Part shown: in pieces, positions 8,099 to 16,955 of the stretch
Position numbering within the stretch: the stretch's first letter is position 1
Layout of the letters: each line of letters opens with the position of its first letter
Assembly: GCA_002438565.1 (NCBI GenBank)
Contig: DJPN01000014.1
Coordinates: 1-29,611, forward strand
Length of the DNA stretch: 29,611 nucleotides
DNA from: Alphaproteobacteria bacterium UBA6411
GTDB lineage: Bacteria; Pseudomonadota; Alphaproteobacteria; CAAGCB01; CAG-977
Direction: 5' to 3'
Position numbers and translations under genes: made by a program
The notes under the pieces: model-generated
What the model was told of the DNA's origin: nothing
What the model saw: the letters and a program-made list of their open reading frames with translations, nothing else
The model's database searches: none

Positions 8099-8404
8099 AT
8101 GAAAACGGTTGTGTTGCTTTTATCCTGTTTGTTTCCTTTGGCGGCGAACGCGTTCGACCGCAACGAATATCCGCTGATTGATTTGCGGGCGCGCAGCATG
8201 CACGGCGGATTGGGAGTTGTAACGGCTTCACCCGTTCCCGCGCAAACCGCGGCCGCACAGCAGCAGCCTGTTGCAAAGGCTCCGCCCGTCCGACAGCAAT
8301 ACGCGGCGCCGGCGCAATCCCGTCCCGCCGCAGAAATCGCCAAAGATTCCGACGACGTCAAAGAATATCTGAAAAACAATCCGCAGGCGCTGCCCGATGT
8401 TTAA
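8099..8404 (+). CDS. Small exported protein, first of four-gene operon (IDxRA motif paralogue 1)
   Basis: A 101-residue protein with a signal peptide (1-18, ending ANA), then the motif IDLRARSMHG, a long Ala/Pro/Gln-rich low-complexity linker and a short acidic C-terminal helix (DSDDVKEYLKNNP). The next gene encodes a protein with the same architecture and the matching motif IDVRALSYRG, so the two are probably diverged duplicates. No family recognised; a periplasmic or surface location follows from the signal peptide. AGAGG lies 7 bases before the ATG. The stop overlaps the next start region by 8 bp. Confidence 0.7.
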   Translation: MKTVVLLLSCLFPLAANAFDRNEYPLIDLRARSMHGGLGVVTASPVPAQTAAAQQQPVAKAPPVRQQYAAPAQSRPAAEIAKDSDDVKEYLKNNPQALPDV

Positions 8405-8762
8405 GCCCGTTTTGATTGCCGCATTGCTGTTTTGCCGTTGCGCCGACGCTCAAATGATAGACGTCCGCGCACTCAGCTATCGCGGACAGCAAGCCTATCC
8501 GCAGGGTGTTGCCATTCCGCCCCGGCCGAAAACGGCAACATCCCTGCCCGTCCCGGCGAAGCCCCATCCCGCCGAAGCGAAACAACCCGCCGCGGCGGAA
8601 TCGGACAACGCCGGAAACGTCCGGCAAAAAGGGCTGAAAATCTTCAAAGAGGAAGACGAAAACAAAGTTTTGAACATCAATGTCGACAATCCGGAATTCG
8701 ACAAACTGCCCGACAGCCGCAAACAAAACATTCTCAACCGTATTTCTTACAAGGAAACATGA
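8397..8762 (+). CDS. Small exported protein (IDxRA motif paralogue 2)
   Basis: A 121-residue protein with a signal peptide (about 1-18, ending ADA) and the motif IDVRALSYRG just after the cleavage site. A Pro/Ala-rich linker follows, then a charged C-terminal segment (DNPEFDKLPDSRKQNILNRI). It shares signal peptide, motif and linker with the preceding gene, suggesting tandem duplication followed by divergence. Its start lies inside the upstream gene, a sign of translational coupling. Function unknown. Confidence 0.68.
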   Translation: MFKPVLIAALLFCRCADAQMIDVRALSYRGQQAYPQGVAIPPRPKTATSLPVPAKPHPAEAKQPAAAESDNAGNVRQKGLKIFKEEDENKVLNINVDNPEFDKLPDSRKQNILNRISYKET

Positions 8763-8763
8763 C

Positions 8764-9255
8764 ATGAAAACCGTTGCTTTGATTTTGACATTCCTGTTTG
8801 TTCCGTTGTGGGCGCACGCTTTGTGCACAGGCGGTTTCGACGGCACATTGGGCAAAGAAGTGCTGTGTTCGGAAGTGGGGACTTTGGGGGATTTGCTGTA
8901 CGACCGCGACGCAAACGGCACTGTCAAACAAAAACGTTCCGACGCGCAAATCAAAACGTATGTCGTTCAATTCGTCAAAGATCGCTTTAAAAACCGCGGC
9001 CTTAAACTGGACGAAGGAAATGTCCGCGTCAACGATAAAACAGTTGACTTCGATTTGTATGATTTAAACGGTGAAAAGGTCTATTCTTTTTCTTTGGACA
9101 AGGCTTCCGGCATCCCCGCAAACGAAAAAATCCTGCAAGAATCCCGCGAATCCGTTGATGCCCGCCGCAGCGCCGAACGTTCCGCTTTGCTGAACGACAT
9201 CAAAAGGCTGAAACAGCGGCAATCGGACTTATCATCTAAAAAGGGGAAGAAATGA
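8764..9255 (+). CDS. Exported protein of unknown function, third in operon
   Basis: A 163-residue protein with a signal peptide (1-20, ending AHA). The mature start contains two cysteines that could form a disulfide (LCTGGF and VLCSEVG). A predicted alpha/beta domain follows (VVQFVKDRFKN, VNDKTVDFDLYDLNGEKVYSFSL), then a basic coiled-coil-like C-terminus (ALLNDIKRLKQRQSDL). AAGGA stands 8 bases before this ATG; an upstream in-frame start at 8680 would lie inside the previous gene without a signal peptide. The last 4 bp overlap the lipoprotein gene. Function unknown. Confidence 0.7.
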   Translation: MKTVALILTFLFVPLWAHALCTGGFDGTLGKEVLCSEVGTLGDLLYDRDANGTVKQKRSDAQIKTYVVQFVKDRFKNRGLKLDEGNVRVNDKTVDFDLYDLNGEKVYSFSLDKASGIPANEKILQESRESVDARRSAERSALLNDIKRLKQRQSDLSSKKGKK

Positions 9256-9599
9256 AACATCTCGTCTCAACCGTTTTCTTGCTGCTCGTCAGCGGGTGCG
9301 CCTATTTTGACGCCGTTCCCGACGACAATCTGCCCCGCACCGTTACCGCCGTCGATTCAGATTTGCTGATTTTAAAAACGGACGACATCCGCATCGCCGA
9401 CGTTAAAGAAAAACGGATTGCTTACGAATACAACGACCGCAACATCCGCTTGTCGCAAATCGGAGATCATGCCAAACGTTTTTGCGAAGGCAAGGGACGC
9501 GACACGATTTTAGTGGATATGCAGCTGACAAACCGTCACAACTTCCGCCGCGCGACTTTTGAATGTCACGACAAACCCGTTTTAATTCCGGCGTATTGA
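9252..9599 (+). CDS. Small lipoprotein, last gene of exported-protein operon
   Basis: A 115-residue protein with a lipobox (LVSGC; lipidated Cys near residue 16), so the mature protein should be membrane-anchored. The mature part is a compact domain with two further cysteines (KRFCEGKG and ATFECHDK) that could pair. The ATG overlaps the TGA of the preceding gene (ATGA arrangement). It ends one base before the convergent HAD gene, with no terminator hairpin in between. No known family recognised. Confidence 0.75.
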   Translation: MKHLVSTVFLLLVSGCAYFDAVPDDNLPRTVTAVDSDLLILKTDDIRIADVKEKRIAYEYNDRNIRLSQIGDHAKRFCEGKGRDTILVDMQLTNRHNFRRATFECHDKPVLIPAY

Positions 9600-9600
9600 T

Positions 9601-10479
9601 TTACCACACGAAAGCGGGCAGAACGGCGCGCGCCGTGCAGTTGTGACGATCAAACAACGCTTTGACACGTTCGGCGTCGGGCTGCTGTCCGCGGCTGACG
9701 CCCAAATCTTTGGCATGAATACCGCCCGCAACAAACAAAGCGTCCAGCCCCGCCGCGTTTGCGCCGCTGACGTCCGCCGTCAAAGAATCCCCGACAACGG
9801 CAACGCGGGATTTGTCCGAAACGTCAAAACCCGACACGCAATATTCAAAAACGGCGGCCTCGGGCTTTCCGTGCCAGAACACGGTTCCGCCCATGCCTTG
9901 GTATTGGGCGGCAATCGCCCCCGCCGCCAAATGGGGAACGCCGTCTTTTAAAATAAAAGAATCGGGACAGGCGCAAATCATCGGCAGCCGGCGTGACAGG
10001 CACGCTTTGAAAAACGGTTCGTATTTGGACAAAGTATCCTGCGTCCCGAATGTTCCCGTCAGCAAAATAAAATCGGCCTCGTCAATATTTTGCACAACGA
10101 CATACCCCAAATCGGCAAACGACTGCCAATATTTTTCGGGTCCCAAATGAAAACACCGCCGCCCCAAGTTGTTGAAAAACGGATCGGTACGGTTTTTCAA
10201 TTCGTGGTAAATAATTTCCCCTGACGTCAAAATGCCGCGGTATTGATAGCGTTTTACGCCCATTCTTTCCAGTTTTTTCGCGGTTTGAGCCGAACGCGTC
10301 GCCGTATTGGACAGGAAAATCACCTGTTTGCCCGCATCGCTGAGCTGCGACAGCGCATTAAACACACCGACGCACAGGCGCTGTTCTTCGTAAATCACGC
10401 CCCATAAATCAACGATAAAAGCGTCATACATCGACGCGATATTGCGCAACCCCGCAACATAAGGCACTTCGTTTGTCAA
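9601..10479 (-). CDS. HAD superfamily class IIA hydrolase (alphaproteobacterial TIGR01459 type)
   Basis: A 292-residue cytoplasmic phosphatase-like protein. Motif I reads VDLWGV with the nucleophile Asp24, the DxWG form of this subfamily. Motif II is the FLSNTATR segment, and motif III/IV lies in HGKPEAAVFEYC and VVGDSLTADVSGA. The class IIA cap sits between motifs II and III. Relatives act on sugar or nucleotide monophosphates; the substrate is unknown. The only start giving the full N-terminus is TTG at 10479, with AGGGG about 8 bases upstream; the nearby ATG is out of frame. It follows eipB by 48 bp on the same strand and may be the last gene of the long nuo-birA-rnj transcript. Confidence 0.85.
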   Translation of the reverse strand: MTNEVPYVAGLRNIASMYDAFIVDLWGVIYEEQRLCVGVFNALSQLSDAGKQVIFLSNTATRSAQTAKKLERMGVKRYQYRGILTSGEIIYHELKNRTDPFFNNLGRRCFHLGPEKYWQSFADLGYVVVQNIDEADFILLTGTFGTQDTLSKYEPFFKACLSRRLPMICACPDSFILKDGVPHLAAGAIAAQYQGMGGTVFWHGKPEAAVFEYCVSGFDVSDKSRVAVVGDSLTADVSGANAAGLDALFVAGGIHAKDLGVSRGQQPDAERVKALFDRHNCTARAVLPAFVW

Positions 10480-10527
10480 AGGAACATCCCCTTTGTTAAT
10501 AAACAGTTTACCTCTTATATCACGGTT

Positions 10528-11286
10528 TCACCGGCGTTCGCAAGGAATGTCTTTCAGCCTTTTGAAGCTTTTTAATTTTGACTGCAAAACATACGCGCCG
10601 AAATCCTGCCGAACGTCATCTGCCACTCCGTTATCGTAATAACGCGCCGAGCTTTCATACAACGGCACCCCGTCCGCATTTTGCCCTTTTTGCGCGGGAT
10701 AAAAAGCAAAATCGAAACGGCGGCTTTTTGTTTTGGCATCGCGGTCGGAAACAACGGCGTTCATCACCGTCAGCGCATCCGCGCGCGTTCCGTCAAACAC
10801 ATACGACGTAAAACTTTTTTGCCCTTTTTGCGCGGCGTCCAGCCATGCGACGGTTTGTTCCAAAGGAAACTTGACCGTCTTTGGAAAATCGGCTTTCATC
10901 GCCACGGGATAGTCGACAAACAGCTTTTTTTTGCCGTCTTCGCAAAGCGCGCGCCCCGACAGTTCTTTTCTGTCCCGCCCGTTTTCCCGCGCATAAACGG
11001 TAAAATCAAAGCGGCAGCCGTCAAGGCTTTCGACCGTTGTCTGCTTCCAATGCGTTGTTTCGACCCCCGCCAATTCGCGGCTGAGATCCAAAGAAAACAC
11101 CGTTTCCGTTTCCCAAACATCGCATGTTTTTTGCGCTTTGTAACGCAGAACGCCGCTTGCGCCGACAACGCTGTCCGCCCCCCCCGCCGTTGACGCCAGC
11201 CCGATGGAATAAACGGCTTCGTGCGACACGGGCGCGGCAAACGCCGCTTCGGTCATCAACAGTAAAACAAGCAAAATTTTCGTCAT
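10528..11286 (-). CDS. eipB: Cell-envelope integrity protein EipB (DUF1849)
   Basis: A 252-residue periplasmic protein with a signal peptide (about 1-17). The EipB layout is recognisable: SHEAVYSIGL, a VVGASGVLRYKAQKTCDVWETET strand pair, the ESLDGCRFDFTV segment, and a conserved Cys near the C-terminus (DIPCERR). In Brucella EipB the early and terminal cysteines form a disulfide; the matching residue here is Cys55. The family is a spiral beta-sheet envelope-stability protein confined to Alphaproteobacteria. The start is uncertain: ATG at 11286 lacks a clear ribosome site, and a TTG at 11301 would add five residues. Confidence 0.85.
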   Translation of the reverse strand: MTKILLVLLLMTEAAFAAPVSHEAVYSIGLASTAGGADSVVGASGVLRYKAQKTCDVWETETVFSLDLSRELAGVETTHWKQTTVESLDGCRFDFTVYARENGRDRKELSGRALCEDGKKKLFVDYPVAMKADFPKTVKFPLEQTVAWLDAAQKGQKSFTSYVFDGTRADALTVMNAVVSDRDAKTKSRRFDFAFYPAQKGQNADGVPLYESSARYYDNGVADDVRQDFGAYVLQSKLKSFKRLKDIPCERR

Positions 11287-11334
11287 CGGCAATTTTTGCA
11301 AAACAATTCAATCGAAAAGGGCAGAATAAGCCGT

Positions 11335-11730
11335 TTACTGCCTGTTTTCAAGCGTTTCTTGCCCGTCCGTTTTTGTTCCGCACGCCTTTTTCACCAAATC
11401 CGCATCCGCGTTTTCAACCGCTGTTCCGTTCAAAAAAACGCGGCCGTTTTTAATTTCAACCCGCACAACGGGGATTTTTCCGTAACGCAGTTCGGATTTT
11501 TGAAAACCGTAGTCTTGCATCAAATCAATGTGCACGGGCAAAACAAAATCCGACGGCGCATTGATTTGATAACCGCCGTTCACATCCGCGGGAACAACCG
11601 CCTTTCCCGCCGCCGACACGCCCGCGACATAATTCGCGGATTTTGCACAGTCGGCGAGCGAAACCGCCACCGTTTCGGCGCACAAAGGTTTTGCCAGTAG
11701 CAGCAAAACGGCGGCAAGGCGTTTTTTCAT
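11335..11730 (-). CDS. Small exported protein of unknown function downstream of rnj
   Basis: A 131-residue protein with a signal peptide (1-18, ending CAE). The mature domain has two cysteines (LADCAKSA and KKACGTK), one near each end, which could form a disulfide. The middle contains VRVEIKNGRVFLNGTAVEN, which looks like a beta hairpin. The ATG overlaps the rnj stop (TGATG), so it should be translated with rnj. No family recognised. An alternative GTG one codon earlier is less likely. Confidence 0.7.
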   Translation of the reverse strand: MKKRLAAVLLLLAKPLCAETVAVSLADCAKSANYVAGVSAAGKAVVPADVNGGYQINAPSDFVLPVHIDLMQDYGFQKSELRYGKIPVVRVEIKNGRVFLNGTAVENADADLVKKACGTKTDGQETLENRQ

Positions 11731-13403
11731 CACACGCGGACCAGATGCACGTCAACCATCGGACGGCGGCCGCACGTTTCCATCACGACTTTGCGCACAC
11801 AGGATTTTACCGTGTCAACAACCGTTTTGTCGTCCAATCGGGCTTCGGGCGGCATTTTTTCCATCGCCGCCTTTATCGCTTCGTCCATTTGAGCGAATTC
11901 GGGACTGTCCTGCTCCATCAATCCGACCGCCGAAAACTGCGCCTGTCCCAAAACAGTTCCGTCTTTATCCAAAACGACCGTGGCAACGACGCTTCCGTCC
12001 TCTATCATGCGGCGGCGCTGACGCAACACCCCAGAATTGACGGGGATGATTTTCTTGCCGTCAATCGCCATCACGCCCGTTTTGACTTCGCCGACGACTT
12101 CCGCGGGTTCGGGGGCAAGACGCAGCACGTCGCCGTCTTTAATCAAGCAGACCTGTTTGACGCCGCATTCTTTCGCCAAATCGGCATGTTCAAACAAATG
12201 CGCGGTTTCGCCGTGAACGGGAACGGCGATTTCTGGCTGAATGAAGGAATAAAGCTTTTTCATATCCTTTTTGCCCGAATGTCCCGAAACGTGAATTAAA
12301 GCGTCCTTGGTTGTCACCAGTTGCGCGCCGCGCGCCAGCAAACGGTTTTGCAGGTTCGCAATCGCCTGTTCGTTGCCCGGAATGACGCGCGACGAAAACA
12401 CGACGACGTCATCCTTGTTCAGCCGCACCGTGCCGACGCCGTAGGACAGGTTGTTCATCGCCGAACGCGGTTCGCCCTGGCAGCCCGTGCAGACGTAAAC
12501 GACTTCGGACGGATGATAAGCAGACGCTTCCTCGTCGGTTAAAAACACGTTGATTCCGCGGAAATAGCCCGCCGCCCTGCCCGCGCCTTCGACGCGCCAC
12601 AGCGACCGCCCCATCAGACAGACTTCGCGCCCGTTTTTCGCCGCGGCGTAGGCTATGCTTTCCAAGCGCCCGACATTCGACGCGAAACACGTCACAACCA
12701 GTCCGCGCCCCTTGGCTTTTGCGAACACGTCCACCAAAGAATCGCGCACTTCCGTTTCGGTGGGAACGTCCTCCTCGACAAACACGTTCGTGGAATCGCC
12801 GACCAGTGCCAAAACGTGTTCTTTTTTCAATTCTTTCAAAGCGTTATAGTCAGGCGCTTTGCCGACAATCGGGTCTTCGTCGAAACGCCAGTCGCCCGTA
12901 TGGAAAACGGAACCGTAAGGCGTTTTAATCAAAAGCGACGTCGCTTCGGGAATCGAATGGTTCATCGGAACCAGCTCGATTTCAAAAGGCTTCAAGTCGA
13001 TATAGTCGCCTTCGTTGACGATTTCGACGGGCGCGCGCCCCAGCAGTCCCGCCTCGTCCAAGCGTGTTTCCAGCATTTCCGCCGCAAAAGGCGTCGCGTA
13101 AATCGGGCATTTCAAATCGCGCCACAGCAATCCGACCGCGCCGATGTGGTCTTCGTGCGCGTGGGTGATAATCAGCGCCTTGATTTTCGGCGCAATCGAA
13201 GCCGCAAACGACGCGTCGGGAATCAGCATATCCACCCCCGGCAGCCTGTCGCCCGCGAATCCGACGCCGCAATCGACGGCAGTCCATTTGTCGTCGCACG
13301 CGTACAATCCGAAATTCATGCCGATTTCGCCGACCCCGCCCAGCGGGACGAAAAACAATCCCTGTTTCGGAACGTCGATATATTGAGGTGCTTCTGTTTC
13401 CAT
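11730..13403 (-). CDS. rnj: Ribonuclease J (metallo-beta-lactamase/beta-CASP)
   Basis: A 557-residue RNase J, which has both 5'-3' exonuclease and endonuclease activity in mRNA and rRNA processing. The dizinc signature HAHEDH is at 81-86, followed by HTGDWRFDED, GDSTN, the beta-CASP motifs around SSRVIPGNE, and HVSGHS. The C-terminal domain (about 450-557) has the usual VVATVVLDKDGTVLG segment. It sits 4 bp after birA, with a GGA ribosome site a few bases before the ATG. birA-rnj after nuoN is an arrangement common in Alphaproteobacteria, though often with coaX between; coaX is absent here. Confidence 0.96.
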   Translation of the reverse strand: METEAPQYIDVPKQGLFFVPLGGVGEIGMNFGLYACDDKWTAVDCGVGFAGDRLPGVDMLIPDASFAASIAPKIKALIITHAHEDHIGAVGLLWRDLKCPIYATPFAAEMLETRLDEAGLLGRAPVEIVNEGDYIDLKPFEIELVPMNHSIPEATSLLIKTPYGSVFHTGDWRFDEDPIVGKAPDYNALKELKKEHVLALVGDSTNVFVEEDVPTETEVRDSLVDVFAKAKGRGLVVTCFASNVGRLESIAYAAAKNGREVCLMGRSLWRVEGAGRAAGYFRGINVFLTDEEASAYHPSEVVYVCTGCQGEPRSAMNNLSYGVGTVRLNKDDVVVFSSRVIPGNEQAIANLQNRLLARGAQLVTTKDALIHVSGHSGKKDMKKLYSFIQPEIAVPVHGETAHLFEHADLAKECGVKQVCLIKDGDVLRLAPEPAEVVGEVKTGVMAIDGKKIIPVNSGVLRQRRRMIEDGSVVATVVLDKDGTVLGQAQFSAVGLMEQDSPEFAQMDEAIKAAMEKMPPEARLDDKTVVDTVKSCVRKVVMETCGRRPMVDVHLVRV

Positions 13404-13407
13404 AATC

Positions 13408-14100
13408 CTACTTCTTTCCCTGTTCGCCGAAAAAAACGTCGCCGGCGGTGATTCGCATAATTTGTTGTCCGCACTTTAACAGCAACACGCCGTCATTATC
13501 AAGCCCGTAAAAAGTTCCCTGTATTTTCCCCGCCGGCAAATTGACCGTTATCGGCTGCCCCAAGCCGTACGCCCTTTGCCGCCAGCTGTCCAAAACGGCG
13601 GAAAACGGCATTTTTTCCAACGCCTCAAAGCGTTCAACCAAGCGTGACAGCACTTCCCGCGGGGTTGTGTCGACGCCTTCGTTCGCCAAAGACGTCACGG
13701 GATACAGCAGATTTTCCGCCTCAACGGGCAGCAGATTCACGCCGATTCCGACAACAAGCCTGTTTTTCCCGTCGGTTTCCAGCAAAATGCCCGACACTTT
13801 TTTGCCGTCAATCAGCAAATCGTTCGGCCACTTGCAGCGCGGATTCAACCCGAAGCTTTCCAGCGTCTGCGCCAAAGCCGCCGCCGACAGAAAGCTGTAA
13901 TTTCCCGCCGACGCCAAGCTGTCCAAACGGATGCAGAACGAAACATACAGGTTGCCCGCGGGGCTTAACCATTTGCGTCCCAAACGCCCGTGTCCGCCCG
14001 TCTGCGTTTTCGCGCAAACCGCAACATGGTCGGCGTTTTCGGGCAACGCTTTGGCGTCTTCGTTCGTGCTTTGAGTCGAATCTTTAAAAATGACTTCCAT
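13408..14100 (-). CDS. birA: Biotin-[acetyl-CoA carboxylase] ligase, catalytic-only form
   Basis: A 230-residue ligase that attaches biotin to the biotin carboxyl carrier protein via biotinyl-AMP. The nucleotide loop reads GGHGRLGRKW at 35-44, the catalytic motif is KWPNDLLIDGKKVSGILLE from Lys90, and a C-terminal SH3-like domain follows. There is no N-terminal helix-turn-helix, so it is not a repressor. It starts 1 bp after the nuoN stop. Confidence 0.95.
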   Translation of the reverse strand: MEVIFKDSTQSTNEDAKALPENADHVAVCAKTQTGGHGRLGRKWLSPAGNLYVSFCIRLDSLASAGNYSFLSAAALAQTLESFGLNPRCKWPNDLLIDGKKVSGILLETDGKNRLVVGIGVNLLPVEAENLLYPVTSLANEGVDTTPREVLSRLVERFEALEKMPFSAVLDSWRQRAYGLGQPITVNLPAGKIQGTFYGLDNDGVLLLKCGQQIMRITAGDVFFGEQGKK

Positions 14101-14101
14101 T

Positions 14102-15487
14102 TCATCCCACCGTTTCTTCTATCAAATGCCCCAAGCCGCCCAAAAAGAACGGCAAAAAAACGGATGTCGCCGCGCTGAAAACAATAGCCAGCTTCATCGG
14201 CGCCGGCGCGGGGCTCAATTCGTCGGACGCTTCGAAAAAATACATCTGCCGCACCGTTTTCAAAAACACATACGCAGGCAGAATATTGCCGATTGCCAAC
14301 AAAACGACGACAATCGCCGCGCCGCTTTCAAATCCCGCTTTCCACACCGCGAAATACGCCCAAAACCCCGCCAAAGGCGGCAGCCCCAACAGTCCCAGAA
14401 ACACCAGGGAAAACAGCGCGCCCCGTTCGGCGTTCGCGCGCCCCTGCCCTTTCAAGACTTTCAATTCCTCGCTTAAATCGCCGCCGACGCGCAGGGACAG
14501 CATCACCGCAAACAGTCCCGTCAGCAAAACGGTGTTGATTCCGATAAACAGCACGAACGTTGCAAAGCCGCCCGTCGCCACCGCCGCAACCGCGATTCCG
14601 TTTGTCATCACGACGGCGTAAGCGGCAAACCTTTTGATGTTCGTCTGCACCAGCAATCCCAAAGCTCCGCCGTACACCGACAAAACGGCAACAGTTTCCA
14701 AAACGGGCTTCCAATAAAAGCCGACGTCCCCGAACGGGACGACAACCACGCGGGCGAATGCGGACAATACGCCCAAGCGGACGGTCGTCCCGTAAAAAGC
14801 GGTTACAGGGGCGGGCGCGCCTTCGTATACGTCGGGCAATCCCGGATGAAACGGCGCCAGCCCCGCCTTGATGAAAAAGCCCGCCGTCATAAACGACACA
14901 CCGACCAACAGCGCGGGCATCACCGCCGTTTTGTCCGCCGATGCGATGCGGTCAAAGTCCGCCGTTCCCAAGCACGCGTAAATCACGGACACGCCGAACA
15001 AAAACAGTCCCGAAGCGGTCAGCGCCGCCATAACGGCTTTGATTCCCGCCTCCGTCGACCGTTCGCCGTGCCGTTTGTAAGCGGTCAGAAAACTCAGCGG
15101 CGTTTGCATCGCCTCCAATCCCAAAAACAGCGTTAAAAAACTGTTCGCGGACACGGCAAGCATCGCCCCCGCGACCGAAAAAGCGGCCAATGCCGCGTAT
15201 TCCCCGCGCGAAAACCGTTTATATGTCAGCCAATCCGCGCCGAAAGCGACGGAAAACGCCGCGGAAACCAGCAACATCGCTTTGATTGCCACCGCGAACG
15301 CATCCGATACGAACAAGCTTCCTTGAAACGGCAATTTTTGCCCTTTCAGCGATAAAACGGCAGCCAACGCCAATGCAAAGCCCGTTAAAACGATTCGCGC
15401 GGCCTTGCGGGGCGGTGTTTGGGACAGAGCGGCAATAACGGCCGCTGTCAAAACAATCAGTTCGGGAAGTATCGGTTTTAAGAACAT
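14102..15487 (-). CDS. nuoN: Complex I-like subunit NuoN, with TM12 lysine replaced
   Basis: A 461-residue antiporter-like membrane subunit with about 14 spans. Family landmarks are clear: LGLEAMQTP (Glu125, matching E. coli Glu133), GIKAVMAAL, FFIKAGLAPFH (Lys207, matching Lys217), LPDVYEGAPAPVTAF and NIKRFAAY. Key changes by eye alignment: the central-axis Lys of TM8 (Lys247) is Arg237; the TM12 Lys395 in the GFxGKF motif is Tyr378 (GFWAYF); and the SSIAHMGY histidine is gone (AVVMTNGI). The TM5 Glu and TM7 Lys pair remains. It overlaps neither neighbour but is coupled to nuoM by an AGGA site before the ATG. Confidence 0.93.
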   Translation of the reverse strand: MFLKPILPELIVLTAAVIAALSQTPPRKAARIVLTGFALALAAVLSLKGQKLPFQGSLFVSDAFAVAIKAMLLVSAAFSVAFGADWLTYKRFSRGEYAALAAFSVAGAMLAVSANSFLTLFLGLEAMQTPLSFLTAYKRHGERSTEAGIKAVMAALTASGLFLFGVSVIYACLGTADFDRIASADKTAVMPALLVGVSFMTAGFFIKAGLAPFHPGLPDVYEGAPAPVTAFYGTTVRLGVLSAFARVVVVPFGDVGFYWKPVLETVAVLSVYGGALGLLVQTNIKRFAAYAVVMTNGIAVAAVATGGFATFVLFIGINTVLLTGLFAVMLSLRVGGDLSEELKVLKGQGRANAERGALFSLVFLGLLGLPPLAGFWAYFAVWKAGFESGAAIVVVLLAIGNILPAYVFLKTVRQMYFFEASDELSPAPAPMKLAIVFSAATSVFLPFFLGGLGHLIEETVG

Positions 15488-15491
15488 GGCT

Positions 15492-16949
15492 TTATCCTTG
15501 CTCGAACAACGGGTCTACGGCGGCGGCGATTAAACGGAATACTTGCGACGGCGTCAGCGCCAGATACAAAAACACGGCACCCAGCAAAGCGGCGGCGGTG
15601 CGTTCGCGTTTGCCCAAATCGTTTCCGCTGACGACGCTTTCCCCCGCCCCGCCGAACAAAAAGCGGCTGAAGTGTTTGAAAAACGCGACATACAGCAGCA
15701 TCACCGCCGTCAATCCCAAAGCGGCGAACGCTTTGTTTTGGGCAAAGGCGGCTTGGAATATCAAAAACTGTCCCGTAAAGGCGGGCATCGGCGGAAAAGC
15801 CAGCAGCGCCAGACTGGACAGAAAAAACACCGCCCCCAAATACGGGAAAACGGACAAAACGCCGACAATGTTCTTGGCGTATCCGACACGCTGGTACAAT
15901 GCTCCGCACGCCAGCAGAAAAGCCGCCATGGACACGGCTTGCGCCGCCGACAGAAACAGCATGCCGCGCACCGATTCGGGCGTCAGGCAAAACAGCCCCA
16001 AAGCCAGCAGTCCCGTTTGCGTCAAGTGGGCAAATCCCGCAATGGAACGGATATCTTCCTGCACGTCCGCGACCAGAGCGCCGTACAAAGCGGTCGCCAG
16101 CGCCCAGCAGCACAAATACGGCAGCGCGGGTTCGATTTCCGCCCCCGAAATGGGAATCACAAACCGCACGAAAGCGTAAAAAATCAGCTTTGAATACACG
16201 CCGGAAATCAGCACGCCGGCGGCGGCGGGGGCTTCGGACAGCGAATCGGTCAGCCAGAAATGGAACGGAAACAACGGAGCTTTGAACGCCATCGCGCCCA
16301 CGAACAGCCCGAAGACCAGCTTGCGGTAAAACGGCGTAAAAGCGGTGCTTTCCACCACACCGAAATCCGAAGATCCCGCTTGGTGATATAAAACGAACAC
16401 ACCCGACAGCAAAAACACAGATCCGATAATCGCGAACAGCCCGAACCGGTACGGCGTCACCGCGCGCCGTTCCACGCCCCACAGCGCAATCAGCAAAAAC
16501 AGCGGAATGACGGCCGCTTCAAACGCGGCGTAAAACAGAAACAAATCACGGGCGCATACGGCGGCCAGCAAAAACGATTCCGCAATCAAGGTCAAAAACA
16601 TATATTCCCGCACCATGGTTTTGACGTTTTTGCGGCTGATGAACACGGACAGCAGCGTCAAAAACGAAATCAGCACGACAAAAAACAAAGTCAAAGCATC
16701 CATGCCGACGCGCATGCTGACTTTAAAAGCAGGCATATCGACAAACACGGCGGAAAACACGTCCGTTTTATGAGCGCCGAAGAAAGCCCACGCAATCAAA
16801 GCCGTTAAAAACACGCATCCCGAAATCAACATTGACACGGCATACGCGTTGCCGGCCGTCCTTTGTTCGTCGCCGCGGATGAACAATAAAAACAGCGCCC
16901 CCAGCAACGGCATCGCCAACATAATGAAAATCAAGGAAAAGTGCGGCAT
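15492..16949 (-). CDS. nuoM: Complex I-like subunit NuoM, with TM12 glutamate changed to Gln
   Basis: A 485-residue antiporter-like subunit. Retained residues include Glu144 (FYAAFEAAVIP), Lys223 in AFKAPLFPFHFWL (matching E. coli Lys234) and Lys254 (matching Lys265). The TM12 Glu407 of the GFxGEF motif is Gln394 here (AFTGQF). The SHG histidine of TM10 also appears lost (SAAQAV), while the FAHLTQTG histidine stays. Normally this subunit moves one proton per cycle; the exit-side Glu-to-Gln change questions that here. AGGA lies 8 bases before the ATG. Confidence 0.94.
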   Translation of the reverse strand: MPHFSLIFIMLAMPLLGALFLLFIRGDEQRTAGNAYAVSMLISGCVFLTALIAWAFFGAHKTDVFSAVFVDMPAFKVSMRVGMDALTLFFVVLISFLTLLSVFISRKNVKTMVREYMFLTLIAESFLLAAVCARDLFLFYAAFEAAVIPLFLLIALWGVERRAVTPYRFGLFAIIGSVFLLSGVFVLYHQAGSSDFGVVESTAFTPFYRKLVFGLFVGAMAFKAPLFPFHFWLTDSLSEAPAAAGVLISGVYSKLIFYAFVRFVIPISGAEIEPALPYLCCWALATALYGALVADVQEDIRSIAGFAHLTQTGLLALGLFCLTPESVRGMLFLSAAQAVSMAAFLLACGALYQRVGYAKNIVGVLSVFPYLGAVFFLSSLALLAFPPMPAFTGQFLIFQAAFAQNKAFAALGLTAVMLLYVAFFKHFSRFLFGGAGESVVSGNDLGKRERTAAALLGAVFLYLALTPSQVFRLIAAAVDPLFEQG

Positions 16950-16955
16950 CCGTTT

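Noticed and set aside
13000..13300. coaX between birA and rnj
   Set aside because: This gene is often found there in Alphaproteobacteria, but birA and rnj are separated by only 4 bp here.
15478..16482. 334-codon frame overlapping nuoM
   Set aside because: It is an Arg/Gly/Val-rich alternative-frame shadow of nuoM with no membrane pattern or motif.
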